Shown: positions 1 through 8,798 of the stretch, piece after piece
How the letters are laid out: each line of letters opens with the position of its first letter
Numbering within the stretch: the stretch's first letter is position 1
Notes under the pieces: generated by a model
Seen by the model: only the letters and a program-made list of their open reading frames with translations
What the model was told of the DNA's origin: nothing
The model's database searches: none
NCBI RefSeq assembly: GCF_016632335.1
Contig: NZ_JAEPBG010000013.1
Coordinates: 1-64,000, forward strand
Reading direction: 5' to 3'
Length of the DNA: 64,000 nt
DNA from: Noviherbaspirillum pedocola
GTDB taxonomy: Bacteria > Pseudomonadota > Gammaproteobacteria > Burkholderiales > Burkholderiaceae_D
Position numbers and translations under genes: made by a program

Positions 1-7
1 CGCCGAA

Positions 8-82
8 CCCTGAAGCGGGTGCGGCTAAACTCGCTACGCTGCGCTTCGCTCAGACAGACGCCGCACCTTATCCGCTTCAGGG
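8..82. repeat. REP-like intergenic hairpin
   Basis: Positions 8-18 are perfectly complementary to 72-82 (11 bp). Nested inside, 18-25 pairs with 60-67, leaving a 4-base bulge (68-71). The loop contains an alternating CGCT/GCTTCGCT stretch ending in CAGACAG. It lies in non-coding DNA downstream of tamB. Long imperfect hairpins with this kind of loop are common as dispersed intergenic repeats in Burkholderiales genomes (from memory). I found no second copy in this window, so the repeat status is inferred. Confidence 0.5.
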
Positions 83-135
83 CCCGGCGCCACGGCGCGA
101 TCAACGGGATTAAAAGCAACGGCAACTACAAAGGC

Positions 136-182
136 ACTGCAACTGCAACTGCAACTGCAACTGCAACTGCAACTGCAACTGC
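136..182. repeat. Hexanucleotide microsatellite (ACTGCA)n
   Basis: Nearly eight uninterrupted copies of the six-base unit ACTGCA run from 136 to 182. They lie in the non-coding region 1-303 downstream of tamB. A six-base unit keeps reading frame, but no credible gene covers it (both strands give only Thr-Ala or Ser-Cys low-complexity peptides). Copy number may vary between strains. Confidence 0.9.
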
Positions 183-250
183 TCAAGCCGAAGCAAAACG
201 CCTGCAAACCCAGCCCTTGCCTTAAGCCTCCGACCGACATACGGCCGTCG

Positions 251-268
251 GCGGGGCACAATCCCCGC
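251..268 (-). terminator. Possible weak terminator after tamB
   Basis: A 6-bp GC stem (251-256 with 263-268) and six-base loop lie 36 bases past the tamB stop codon, followed on the minus strand by no clear T run. Apart from this, the hairpin at 8-82 and the hexamer repeat, I see nothing in 1-303. Confidence 0.25.
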
Positions 269-303
269 AACGCAGCCGGCACTGCACCCAGCTTGTTCCG
301 CGC

Positions 304-3300
304 CTACCGCGTCCGCTCCAGATCCCCCAACTGATCAAACCGCCGGGAATAATTCAAATCCAGCCCGCCGATCTGCCCGCCGCGCAGCACCACCGACCAG
401 AAGCGCCCGATGCGCCACGTCAGCCGTACCACGCCGGAGGCGCCAGCCAGGCTCTGCTCGTAACCGATCGCCAGCCGGTCCGAGATGTTCTTGCCCAGGC
501 TGACCACCTGCTCGCCGGCCACGCCGTATTCGCTGGTGCCGATGGACAGCTGGTCCAGGCCAAAGCCCTTGGCAAGCTTGTCGCCGCCGAGCTTGTTGAG
601 CAGTCCGAGCGCGGCGCCGCGGGCGGCGGTGTCGGCGCCGGTGCCGGCGCTGCTGCCGCCATGGCCGAAGACCAGCCATGACAGCTTCTCCTCGTCGGCC
701 ACGTTCGGCTCCGATACCAGGGTCACGCGCGGATCGTTGACCGTGCCGGTGACCTGCACGCCGGCGGCCACATCCTGGTTGCGCCGCATCGCGAGGATAT
801 TGATGTTCGGGTTGGTCAGCGATCCCTGGAAGTTGATGATGCCGCGCTCGATCGCAAGCTCCGCGCCGAAGGCCTTGTAATTGCCCTCGGCGATGCGCAC
901 CGTCCCGATGGCCTGCAGGGTTTCATTGGGCGCGCTGCGTATCGATAGCGTGCCGGCCAGCCGCAGATTCGCGCCGGCGCCGCGGAACCAGAAATCATTG
1001 CCCATGTCGACCTGCACATCGACGTAGGGCGAGAACGGGCTGGCCGCGCGCTGGCCCGCGCCTTCCTGGCCGCGCGGCGGCGGCTTGTCTGGCTTGTCGC
1101 CGGCACGGTAGACCACCACATCGTCGGACAGTTTCGGCGCGCTCTTTTCCGGCAGGTTGAACAGGCCCCGATCGACAGTGAAGCGACCGTTCACGCGCAG
1201 CTGGTCATTGAGATTCGCCACGCTGGCCTGGCCCGAGACCGTGAGCTGCGCCGACGGATCGGCCAGCAGCTGCAGGTGGTCGGCGACGATGGTCGCCGCC
1301 ATGTCCGGACTTGATGCATCCAGCGGCACACGGCCGGTGGCGCGCAGCGTGCCATCGCCGCCGTGGAACACGACTTCCTTCAGTTCGGCGATGTTGTCGC
1401 GGATGCTGATGCGCGCGATGCCATCGTGCAGACGCACGCCCTGGTCGTACAGCGTCAGCGCCAGGTCATCGCCAAAGACTTCACCCGATACCAGCGGCTG
1501 GCCGACGGTGCCGGCCGCGCTCAAGTCCAGCCGCACGCTGCCGTTCAGGGCGATGCGCGGGCCGGTCAGGGCGGCCAGGTTCGCCAGCTTGGGCAGCGTT
1601 GCCACCACGCGGCCGGAAAGCGTAGAGCTGTCATTGATATCCAGCCTCCCGGCTCCGGGCACCAGCCCGATGCGGCCTTCGCCGCGCACGGTGCCGTAGC
1701 GCGCGGTGCCGGCGTCGAGGTTCAGCGCCAGCGCATTGCCGGCCATCGTGCCGGCCAGCTGCAGGCTCTGCAGGCCAAGCGGGCTGGTGCCGCTGCCCAC
1801 CGGCAGCTGCACATCGCCGCTGCGCCGGGTGATGCCGAAGCCGCCGCTGGCGGAGTCGCCGAGGGCGAAGTCCCATTCGCCATCCAGCACCAGGTCGGAC
1901 TTCACCGGCAAGGGTTTGCCGGTAAAGCGCTGCGCCAGTGCCAGCATGCGCGCGATGTCGAGGTTGGCAAGGCTGCCCTTCGAGCGGATCGGACCGTCGA
2001 CGGCAACATCGGCGTTGGCCAGCTCGATGCGCGCGCCTTCGACATCGAGACGGGTTGCGCCCAGGCGCACATGCCCCGGCTCGGCCAGCAGCGCCAGCGG
2101 GCTGTGCAATGTCGCCTGCGGCACGCCGCGGTTTTCCAGCTTCGACAGCTTGCCTTCCCAGGCCATGCCGTTTGGCTGCTGCCGCAGCGCGCCCTGCGCC
2201 GCCAGCACGGCCTGCAGCGGCTGGCCGGCGAGCTTGCCGTTGGCGGCGAGCGCGATGTCGTGGCGCGCGTAGCTGCCATTGATGCGGGCGCTGAAGTCAT
2301 TGAGAAGCACATTGGCGGCATGCAGCGCGCGGCCATTCACATCGACGTCGATATGCGCATTCGGGTCTTCACCGGGAACGCCGCGCATGTCGATCTTGCC
2401 GGCCAGATGCGCCACGCCCAGTTCGCCCAGGGCCAGGCGCTCGGCCTGCAGGTTCGCCTGCACTTGCGGCCGCTCGATGCTGCCCGTGGCAGTGCCTTGC
2501 GCGCGCAGCAGGCCGGCCAGGCCGAAGCCGAGGCGATCGAGCGCCGGCGCATCGATGTCGAAAGCCAGGGTTTTGCCCGGCGCGCCAAAGCCACCGTTCA
2601 GATTCACCCGATTGCCGGCAACGAGCAGGCGCACATCGGCGGCCGGGATCGCCTTGCCCTGCAATTGCAGCGTGCCATCGCCGCTCATCGGCAGGTTTTC
2701 GTAGCTGCTGTCATGAATGGTGAAACGCAGCTTCGCGCCGAGTTCTGGCTTCATTGCGCCTTCGGCTTCGAGGTCCATGTTGATATCGGCCCGCGGTATG
2801 CGCGGCGCCTTCTTGCCCTGCTTCTGTGGCGGCGCGACCGTCTCCAGGAAGCGCGCCGGATCCAGGCTGGCGAGCTTGGCCTTGACGGCATAGGACGCGC
2901 GCTCGTCGCGGCCGAGGCTGCCGGAAACATCGAGCCTCGCGTCGCCGGCGCGCAGTTGTGCCCGCTTGAGCAGGATCTGTTGCGCATCGATGTTGGCCTC
3001 GGCGGCCAGCGCCAGCGGACCGCCCTTGAGGTCGACGCGGACCTGCTGTTCGCCATTGGCCATTGCCAACTCGATCGGGCCATTGAGCCGCGTCGGCCGC
3101 ACTGCGGCATCGATCGCATGCAGATCGAGGTCGCGGGCGCGCAGCACGGCGCTGCCGCTGCCATCCTTGCGCAATTCGCCTTCGCCTTCGAGCGTGGCGC
3201 CGCCTGCGAGCTTCGCTACGAGCGCGGACAGTTGCTGGCGCTCGGCATTGAGCGACAGTTGCGCATCAAGCGAGGCCAGCGGCAGGCGCGACTGATCGAT

Positions 3301-4293
3301 GCGGCCCGGGATCGCGTTGCGCACCGTCAGCGGGCCTGCCACGCTCAATTGCGCCAGGTCCTGCGGCGGCGCATTACCGACTGGCGCGAGGTCGGCGCGT
3401 ATCTGCAGGTCGGATTGCGGCGCGGCCGGCGCGAAGCGGCGCACATCGAGATGGTCCAGCGCGAGCTTCGCGCTGCGGAACGGCAGCGGCGCGAAAGGCG
3501 TGGCGGCAATCGTCGCATGCGCATCAAGCGCGCCGCCGGCGGCGTCCAGTGCGATGCCGAGGTTTTCCAGCGAACCCGAGAGTTTGGCGTCGGCGACGTA
3601 GCGTTCATGGTCCCAGTCGCCGTGATAGTTGATCGTGCCCGTGAGCGGAAACGGCCGGGCACTGCCGTCGAGCTGCAGCGTCGATGCCACCGTGCCCCAG
3701 GGCGTGTCGACGCTGGCCTGCGCGCGGTGATGCACGGTGTCGGAGGAGGCGGCGAGCTTGATGTCGGTGAACTCGGTGGTCTTGCCCGCGTCATGCAGCC
3801 GCAGCCGCGAGATGTGGGCGCTATCGAGCTGCAGCCGCAGCGGCAGCCGGATCTGCTGCGGCAGTTGCGTCTTGCTGTTGTCGTTCTTCGATGGCGGCAG
3901 CGTCAGGTCCACGGTGCCGGCATCGAGATTCTCGATGACCAGACCGCGCGGCGCGCGCACGATATGCCAGGCGCCCGAGATGCGGTCGATGGCGATATGC
4001 GTGCCGGCCGCGTCGTAGACCAGGTTTCGCAGGTTCAGGCCGCGCGTCAGGCTGCCGCTGATGTCGCCGGACAGGCCGGGCACGAAATGCCGGGCCGTGC
4101 GCCATAGCGTGCGGGTGCCCCAGTCGGTGGCCAGGAGCGCATAGCCGAGCGCGACAAGCGCAATGAGTGCCAGCAGCAGCGAGGCGGCAACGCGCCGCGG
4201 CCAGCGCCTGCGCGGTTTTGGCGCCTTCGCGTGCTGCTGCTTATCTGGCTCGTTATTGGGCACGCTATCGGGCGCGTTCGTGGTGTCATCCAT
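304..4293 (-). CDS. tamB: TamB, translocation and assembly module inner-membrane component
   Basis: A 1329-residue AsmA/TamB-type protein. TamB is anchored in the inner membrane and spans the periplasm as a long beta-taco. With TamA it helps deliver proteins, and probably phospholipids, to the outer membrane. The first ~33 residues are polar and basic, followed by one hydrophobic helix (about 34-56) that acts as anchor. The rest is a long beta-rich, helix-poor stretch, and the last ~350 residues look like the conserved DUF490/TamB domain, ending in a Phe-containing Tyr-Ser-Arg-Arg-Phe type beta strand region. Length is typical. It starts 12 bases after the tamA stop, so tamA-tamB is one operon in the usual order. 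The opposite strand is open over much of the gene, an effect of high G+C that I do not consider coding. Confidence 0.93.
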   Translation of the reverse strand: MDDTTNAPDSVPNNEPDKQQHAKAPKPRRRWPRRVAASLLLALIALVALGYALLATDWGTRTLWRTARHFVPGLSGDISGSLTRGLNLRNLVYDAAGTHIAIDRISGAWHIVRAPRGLVIENLDAGTVDLTLPPSKNDNSKTQLPQQIRLPLRLQLDSAHISRLRLHDAGKTTEFTDIKLAASSDTVHHRAQASVDTPWGTVASTLQLDGSARPFPLTGTINYHGDWDHERYVADAKLSGSLENLGIALDAAGGALDAHATIAATPFAPLPFRSAKLALDHLDVRRFAPAAPQSDLQIRADLAPVGNAPPQDLAQLSVAGPLTVRNAIPGRIDQSRLPLASLDAQLSLNAERQQLSALVAKLAGGATLEGEGELRKDGSGSAVLRARDLDLHAIDAAVRPTRLNGPIELAMANGEQQVRVDLKGGPLALAAEANIDAQQILLKRAQLRAGDARLDVSGSLGRDERASYAVKAKLASLDPARFLETVAPPQKQGKKAPRIPRADINMDLEAEGAMKPELGAKLRFTIHDSSYENLPMSGDGTLQLQGKAIPAADVRLLVAGNRVNLNGGFGAPGKTLAFDIDAPALDRLGFGLAGLLRAQGTATGSIERPQVQANLQAERLALGELGVAHLAGKIDMRGVPGEDPNAHIDVDVNGRALHAANVLLNDFSARINGSYARHDIALAANGKLAGQPLQAVLAAQGALRQQPNGMAWEGKLSKLENRGVPQATLHSPLALLAEPGHVRLGATRLDVEGARIELANADVAVDGPIRSKGSLANLDIARMLALAQRFTGKPLPVKSDLVLDGEWDFALGDSASGGFGITRRSGDVQLPVGSGTSPLGLQSLQLAGTMAGNALALNLDAGTARYGTVRGEGRIGLVPGAGRLDINDSSTLSGRVVATLPKLANLAALTGPRIALNGSVRLDLSAAGTVGQPLVSGEVFGDDLALTLYDQGVRLHDGIARISIRDNIAELKEVVFHGGDGTLRATGRVPLDASSPDMAATIVADHLQLLADPSAQLTVSGQASVANLNDQLRVNGRFTVDRGLFNLPEKSAPKLSDDVVVYRAGDKPDKPPPRGQEGAGQRAASPFSPYVDVQVDMGNDFWFRGAGANLRLAGTLSIRSAPNETLQAIGTVRIAEGNYKAFGAELAIERGIINFQGSLTNPNINILAMRRNQDVAAGVQVTGTVNDPRVTLVSEPNVADEEKLSWLVFGHGGSSAGTGADTAARGAALGLLNKLGGDKLAKGFGLDQLSIGTSEYGVAGEQVVSLGKNISDRLAIGYEQSLAGASGVVRLTWRIGRFWSVVLRGGQIGGLDLNYSRRFDQLGDLERTR

Positions 4294-4305
4294 GCCTTGC
4301 GCCTT

Positions 4306-6111
4306 TCAGAAAGCCACGCCGAGTGAAAAATGCGGGCGGATATTGTGGTTCTGGATGCCGTAGCCGATGTCGGCATTGACCGGGCCAACCGGGCTGCGCC
4401 AGCGCACGCCGACGCCCACGCCGTGAAAGAGATTCTTGTGGCTCCAGCTGTCGGTGGCGAGGCCGAGGTCGTAGAACACCGCGCCGCCCCAGTCGCGGGT
4501 GAACCAGTGCTGATACTCGGCGCTGGCAGTGGCGAGATAACGGGTCGGATACACGGTGCCGTCAACCTCGTTGCCGATGCTTTGGTACGCATAGCCCCGC
4601 ACCGAGTCGGTGCCGCCGGCGCGAAACAGCAGCGACGCCGGAATCGATGCATTGCCGGGCTTGGAAATCACCGTGCCGAGTTCACCGCGCAAAATCACGA
4701 GGTCCAGCTTGCCCACGGGCAGATAGCGCCGGCCGCGGCCATAGAAGCGGAAGAAGCTCTGATCGGTCAGGAGTCCCTGCGCCGCGACGCCGGCTTCGAA
4801 CGAGGCGACGTAGCCGCGGCGTGGAAACACCAGGTCATCCACGGCGCGATGGGTGCGGGCATAGCCGGCCACCAGCGCCTGATGGCTGCCGGGCTCGGCG
4901 ACGATGGTGGAAGGCAGCGTTGTGCCATCGATCTGGTCCAGCCGGTCGCGGTAGTACTCAAGCGTGTAGGCGTAATCATCCTTTTCGGTCTTGCGCGCGC
5001 GGCGCACGCCGATGCGGCGGCTGCGCAAGTCGATGCCTTCCAGCGTGGTGCGGTCGCTCGAGATGTGGCCGCTGTTGGTCCAGGCACCGGCGTCGGGCGG
5101 CATGGCCAGGTCGAGCGAGCCGAGCTGGCGACGCTGTTCGATGCGCAGTTGCGAATCCAGCACCCAGGCGCGGCCGAATACATTGTTATGGGTGTAGCGG
5201 CCCTCGACGCGCGCGCCAGTGTCAGTGGCATAGCCGACACCGCCGCGCAGGCGCTGCGTCGGGTATTCGGTGACGCGCACATTGACCGGCGCAAGCTCCG
5301 CATGCGCCGGGTCGTGATCGATATCGACGACTACATTGCTGAAGTAGGGCGTGCGCAGAATCGCGCGCTGCAGCTCGAGCAGGCGGTCGACGTCGTAGGG
5401 TTCGCCCGGCTGCAGCGGGTTCACGTTCGCCACGATGCGCTCGGGATAGCGCCGCGTGCCAGTAACCGTTAGCGGCCCGAGCGTGAAGGCCGGGCCGCTG
5501 TCATAGGTGGCGAACAGTTCGGCGGCTTCGCGCTCGGCATGGATGTCGGCGCGCGAGTTGGCGAGTTTGGCGGCGGCATAGCTGTGCCGGTTCAGTTCAC
5601 GCAGGCTGCTTTCCTTGGCGGCGGTCCAGTCGCCCTGGCGGAAAGGTTCGCCCGGGCGCAGCGGCCAGGCGTTGACCAGGCGCTGCGCCTGCCGTGGCGC
5701 GTCTTGCTGTGCCGGGCCGGTGACGTCGATATGCGTGGCCGTGACCATGGTGCGCGGTCCGTTTTCCACGCGGATACGCACCAGTGGCGTGTCGCGGCCG
5801 CGTTCGAGCGTGGCCTCGGTTTTCGTCGAGAAATAGCCTTCGGTGGCGGCCAGGTCGCGCACCTGCTCGGAGGCGGTTGCAACCATGAATTCAAGCTGGT
5901 CGGCATTGATGTCGTCGCGATCGCGATAGCGCATCAGGTCGAGGAAGTCCGACAGCAAGCTCTTCAGCGGCGCCTGTGCCTCCAGTTCGACGCGGTATTT
6001 CGCCAGCGCCGGGTTGGCGCAGCACAACAGGACGATGGCCATTAGCGGCGCCATGCTGCGGCGCAGGCGGGCAAATGGCGCAGGGCGCCGAGGCAAGCGC
6101 TGTGTGTTCAA
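4306..6111 (-). CDS. tamA: TamA, BamA-family outer-membrane protein
   Basis: TamA is the outer-membrane partner of TamB: an Omp85-family beta barrel with N-terminal POTRA domains. After a basic N-terminus and the hydrophobic signal sequence ending in Asn-Pro-Ala-Leu-Ala come about 250 residues of POTRA-like sequence, then a ~300-residue barrel. The barrel has the family's conserved RGY motif (Val-Arg-Gly-Tyr) and ends in Phe, as expected for Bam recognition. I chose a TTG start at 6111 because GGGAG lies five bases upstream and it places a normal signal peptide at the N-terminus. The frame is open to an ATG at 6186, but that start has no ribosome site and would put about 25 extra residues before the signal. 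An internal ATG (6054) also precedes the hydrophobic core. Confidence 0.9.
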   Translation of the reverse strand: MNTQRLPRRPAPFARLRRSMAPLMAIVLLCCANPALAKYRVELEAQAPLKSLLSDFLDLMRYRDRDDINADQLEFMVATASEQVRDLAATEGYFSTKTEATLERGRDTPLVRIRVENGPRTMVTATHIDVTGPAQQDAPRQAQRLVNAWPLRPGEPFRQGDWTAAKESSLRELNRHSYAAAKLANSRADIHAEREAAELFATYDSGPAFTLGPLTVTGTRRYPERIVANVNPLQPGEPYDVDRLLELQRAILRTPYFSNVVVDIDHDPAHAELAPVNVRVTEYPTQRLRGGVGYATDTGARVEGRYTHNNVFGRAWVLDSQLRIEQRRQLGSLDLAMPPDAGAWTNSGHISSDRTTLEGIDLRSRRIGVRRARKTEKDDYAYTLEYYRDRLDQIDGTTLPSTIVAEPGSHQALVAGYARTHRAVDDLVFPRRGYVASFEAGVAAQGLLTDQSFFRFYGRGRRYLPVGKLDLVILRGELGTVISKPGNASIPASLLFRAGGTDSVRGYAYQSIGNEVDGTVYPTRYLATASAEYQHWFTRDWGGAVFYDLGLATDSWSHKNLFHGVGVGVRWRSPVGPVNADIGYGIQNHNIRPHFSLGVAF

Positions 6112-6489
6112 TGAATCTCCCGGGATGTGGTGGCAACCGGTTGTGATGTCGGTTGCCGGCGCATGAATTGGCGGGATAGGAGCCATGCATGTGTGACGCG
6201 GCTGCGTGGCTTTGTTGCCAACTGCGAATGGTCAGTATATTGAAACAGAATCCGGTTCCCCGGTTTTTGCTTGCAATCATCGAGCGGCCGGGCGGAGCGC
6301 AGGCGAAGCCCTACTTTCCTGAAACACGGGTTGGCAGGCCCGCCCGGCAAAGCGGACGCTTGATGGCACACGCGTCCTACAGCGAATCGGGGCTTTGTCC
6401 GATGTTCCTGACGCATGCGCTTTCCTATGCTGTGTTCCATTCGCCCCTCGACCTTGCCAGGGGCAGCATGGACATGAAAGGAGAGCACG
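6112..6489. other. Intergenic region between divergent tamA and a small gene
   Basis: This 378-base stretch separates tamA (minus) from the small gene at 6490 (plus). On the minus strand a TATACT element (complement of 6232-6238) could be the -10 of the tamA promoter, but no good -35 accompanies it. I see no other gene or repeat. Confidence 0.4.
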
Positions 6490-6873
6490 ATGCGGCCACT
6501 ATACAAAGCACACCGCGTTCCGATGGCGCGCGAAGACGGCACCCCGCGCGGCAGCGGCGCGGCGCCAACCGAGCCCAGCCTCGCCGATGGCACCGGCGAG
6601 GGCAATGCGCCGATCGACGGCACCAGTGCCAGCTCCGACCCGCACGTACTTGCCGGAACGCAGCAGGACCCGAACGCTACCTCGCTGAATGATGACGACT
6701 ATCCCGACGACATCGCCGAAGCCACGGGCCAGGTGGAAGACGTCGAGGCCCAGGCGCCATTCCCGGACGAAAAAGACATGTCCGGCCAGACCACGCCTGC
6801 CGACGCCGTGTCCAGTGTCGATCGCGGCGCGGACCGCGCGGCACCCCGGGGCGGAAACGCACGGAAAGCTTGA
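6490..6873 (+). CDS. Small acidic, probably disordered hypothetical protein
   Basis: A 127-residue protein rich in Asp, Glu, Gly, Ala, Ser, Thr and Pro, with no hydrophobic segment, no Cys and no recognisable domain. A strong ribosome site (AAAGGAG, seven bases before the ATG) supports it as a real gene. Composition suggests an intrinsically disordered cytoplasmic protein, perhaps stress-related, but I recognise no family. It lies 138 bases upstream of the LOV kinase on the same strand. The space between contains an A+T-rich patch, so the kinase probably has its own promoter. Confidence 0.6.
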   Translation: MRPLYKAHRVPMAREDGTPRGSGAAPTEPSLADGTGEGNAPIDGTSASSDPHVLAGTQQDPNATSLNDDDYPDDIAEATGQVEDVEAQAPFPDEKDMSGQTTPADAVSSVDRGADRAAPRGGNARKA

Positions 6874-7011
6874 CCGCATCAGCATGTCGCGCCGTGGAAA
6901 GCCATTCGCCTTCTACGAAAACGGTTAGTATTTTGCTTTTTGTAAATGTATAAAGAATGCGCCCTGCACATGGCGCGTTCAGGCATCCGAAGGATTTGAA
7001 GGCCCACGGTT

Positions 7012-8787
7012 ATGGCAATAGGCAGCGGCAAGGACACGAAAGACAAGGCTCTCGACGACGAAGGCAATGGCCAAAGTGCCGGCATTCCGGCATCCGGCGA
7101 AGTGGAAGGCAACAGCTTTTCGCCGATGGGCAACCCGGGCATGAAGCATTGGCAGACCAGCTTCATCAGCGAGCCTGGATTGAACGATCGCGGCAACGTG
7201 TTCTTCGCCGCGGTGGAAATGACCCGCATGCCGATGCTCGTCACCGACCCGAACCAGCCGGACAATCCGATCGTCTTCGTCAACCGCGCCTTTCTCGACC
7301 TGACCGAGTATGAAGAAGAGCAGGTCATCGGCCGCAACTGCCGCATGTTGCAGGGCAAGGACACCAATCCCGCCACCGTCGACGAAATCCGTGCCGCATT
7401 GCAGGAACAGCGTGCGGTGGCGGTCGATATCCTGAATTACAAGGCCAGCGGCAAGGCATTCTGGAATGCGCTGTTCATCGGCCCCATCTTCGACCAGGGC
7501 GGCAAGCTGCTGTATTACTTCGCTTCTCAGCTCGATATCACTCGACGCCGCGTGTCCGAGCAGTCCTATCTGCAGGCACAGAAGATGGAAGCGATTGGTC
7601 AGCTGACTGCCGGCCTCGCGCATGATTTCAACAATCTGCTGCATGTCACCTCGGGCAACCAGGAAGTGGCACTAGAATTGATAGGCGATGGCAACGAAGC
7701 CGCAACCCGGGCCATCGAGCGCGCGCAGTCCGCCATTACCAAGGCCGCCAAACTGACGCAGCAATTGCTGACCTTTGCCCGTAAGCAGCGCCTCGAGCCC
7801 AAGCGGGTGAATCTGAATGCGTTGGTGATCGAATTCAGCGAAATGCTGATCCGCACGCTGGGGGAAAGGGTCGATCTGCATCTGGACCTGAAGCCCGGCA
7901 TCCCCTCGTGCGAGCTCGATCCGACGCACCTGGAAATGGCGCTGCTCAATGTGCTGATCAATGCCCGCGATGCGATGCCCGATGGCGGCAAGGTGATTGT
8001 CGGCACGTCGCTGCTGCAGGACCGGGATCGCGTTGAGGCGCACGGGCTGCAGCCTGGCAGGTACGTGGTGATCTGCATCGTCGATGAAGGCGAAGGCATG
8101 CTGCCGGAAGTGGCCCGTCGCGCGACCGAACCCTTCTTCACCACCAAGGGCCCGGGCACCGGCCTCGGGCTGGCGATGGTGCATGGCTTCGTGCAGCAGT
8201 CGCATGGGCAACTGGAAATCGACAGCACCCCTGGCAAGGGAACCACCATACGCATGATTTTTCCGGTGGCCGACCGTGCGGCGCTGGACATCATGGCCGA
8301 CCGCATTGAAAAGAACCGTGCCGGCAACGGCCCGGAATGGAACGTGGAAGCCATCCTGGAGCGCAAGACGATATTGCTGGTCGATGACAGCCAGGATATC
8401 CGCGAGCTGTCGGGCACATTTCTGCAGTCGCAAGGCTATCGCGTGCTGTCGGCGGCCAGCGGCGAGGAAGCGCTGGATCTGCTCGAGCGCTACGGCAATG
8501 TCGATCTGCTGTTTACCGACATCATCATGCCGGGCGGCATGAACGGCCTGCAGCTGATGCGCAAGGTGCGACAACTGCAACCGAATATCCCGGTGCTGAT
8601 CGCAACGGGTTACATGGACGACCTGACCAGCGTTTCCGGCATGCGTGCCGGCGTTGAGGATGGCGATGGGCCGCTAAATATTCTTCCCAAGCCGTTCCGG
8701 CTCAACGACCTGGCGGAGCGGGTACGCGCTGCGCTCAAGACCGAGACGTCGAAGAACCCGGTGCGCGACTTCCGTCACGAGGGTTAG
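7012..8787 (+). CDS. LOV-domain hybrid sensor histidine kinase with C-terminal receiver
   Basis: A 591-residue soluble blue-light-type sensor kinase. Residues ~60-180 form a LOV (PAS-like flavin) domain with the signature GRNCRMLQG at 107-115; Cys110 is the residue that forms the light-induced flavin adduct. The other flavin-contacting positions are also present: Asn142 in LNYKASG, Asn152 in FWN and Gln173 in ASQLD. A HisKA domain follows with His204 in GLAHDFNN. The ATPase domain has N box NARDAMPDGG, DEGEGM and the GTGLGLAMV loop, and a receiver (~460-580) carries phospho-acceptor Asp503. There is no transmembrane segment. A TATAAA at 6949 in an A+T-rich patch may be its -10. It ends 11 bases from the convergent GGDEF gene. 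The architecture matches LOV-kinase-receiver photoreceptors known in Pseudomonas and Brucella relatives. Confidence 0.92.
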   Translation: MAIGSGKDTKDKALDDEGNGQSAGIPASGEVEGNSFSPMGNPGMKHWQTSFISEPGLNDRGNVFFAAVEMTRMPMLVTDPNQPDNPIVFVNRAFLDLTEYEEEQVIGRNCRMLQGKDTNPATVDEIRAALQEQRAVAVDILNYKASGKAFWNALFIGPIFDQGGKLLYYFASQLDITRRRVSEQSYLQAQKMEAIGQLTAGLAHDFNNLLHVTSGNQEVALELIGDGNEAATRAIERAQSAITKAAKLTQQLLTFARKQRLEPKRVNLNALVIEFSEMLIRTLGERVDLHLDLKPGIPSCELDPTHLEMALLNVLINARDAMPDGGKVIVGTSLLQDRDRVEAHGLQPGRYVVICIVDEGEGMLPEVARRATEPFFTTKGPGTGLGLAMVHGFVQQSHGQLEIDSTPGKGTTIRMIFPVADRAALDIMADRIEKNRAGNGPEWNVEAILERKTILLVDDSQDIRELSGTFLQSQGYRVLSAASGEEALDLLERYGNVDLLFTDIIMPGGMNGLQLMRKVRQLQPNIPVLIATGYMDDLTSVSGMRAGVEDGDGPLNILPKPFRLNDLAERVRAALKTETSKNPVRDFRHEG

Positions 8788-8798
8788 CGCCCGCCGCT

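Noticed and set aside
1363-4107. Long open frame of over 900 codons on the plus strand opposite tamB
   Set aside because: Frames antisense to G+C-rich genes stay open by codon bias; the translation is Gln/Arg/His-rich with no domain, while the tamB frame is clear.
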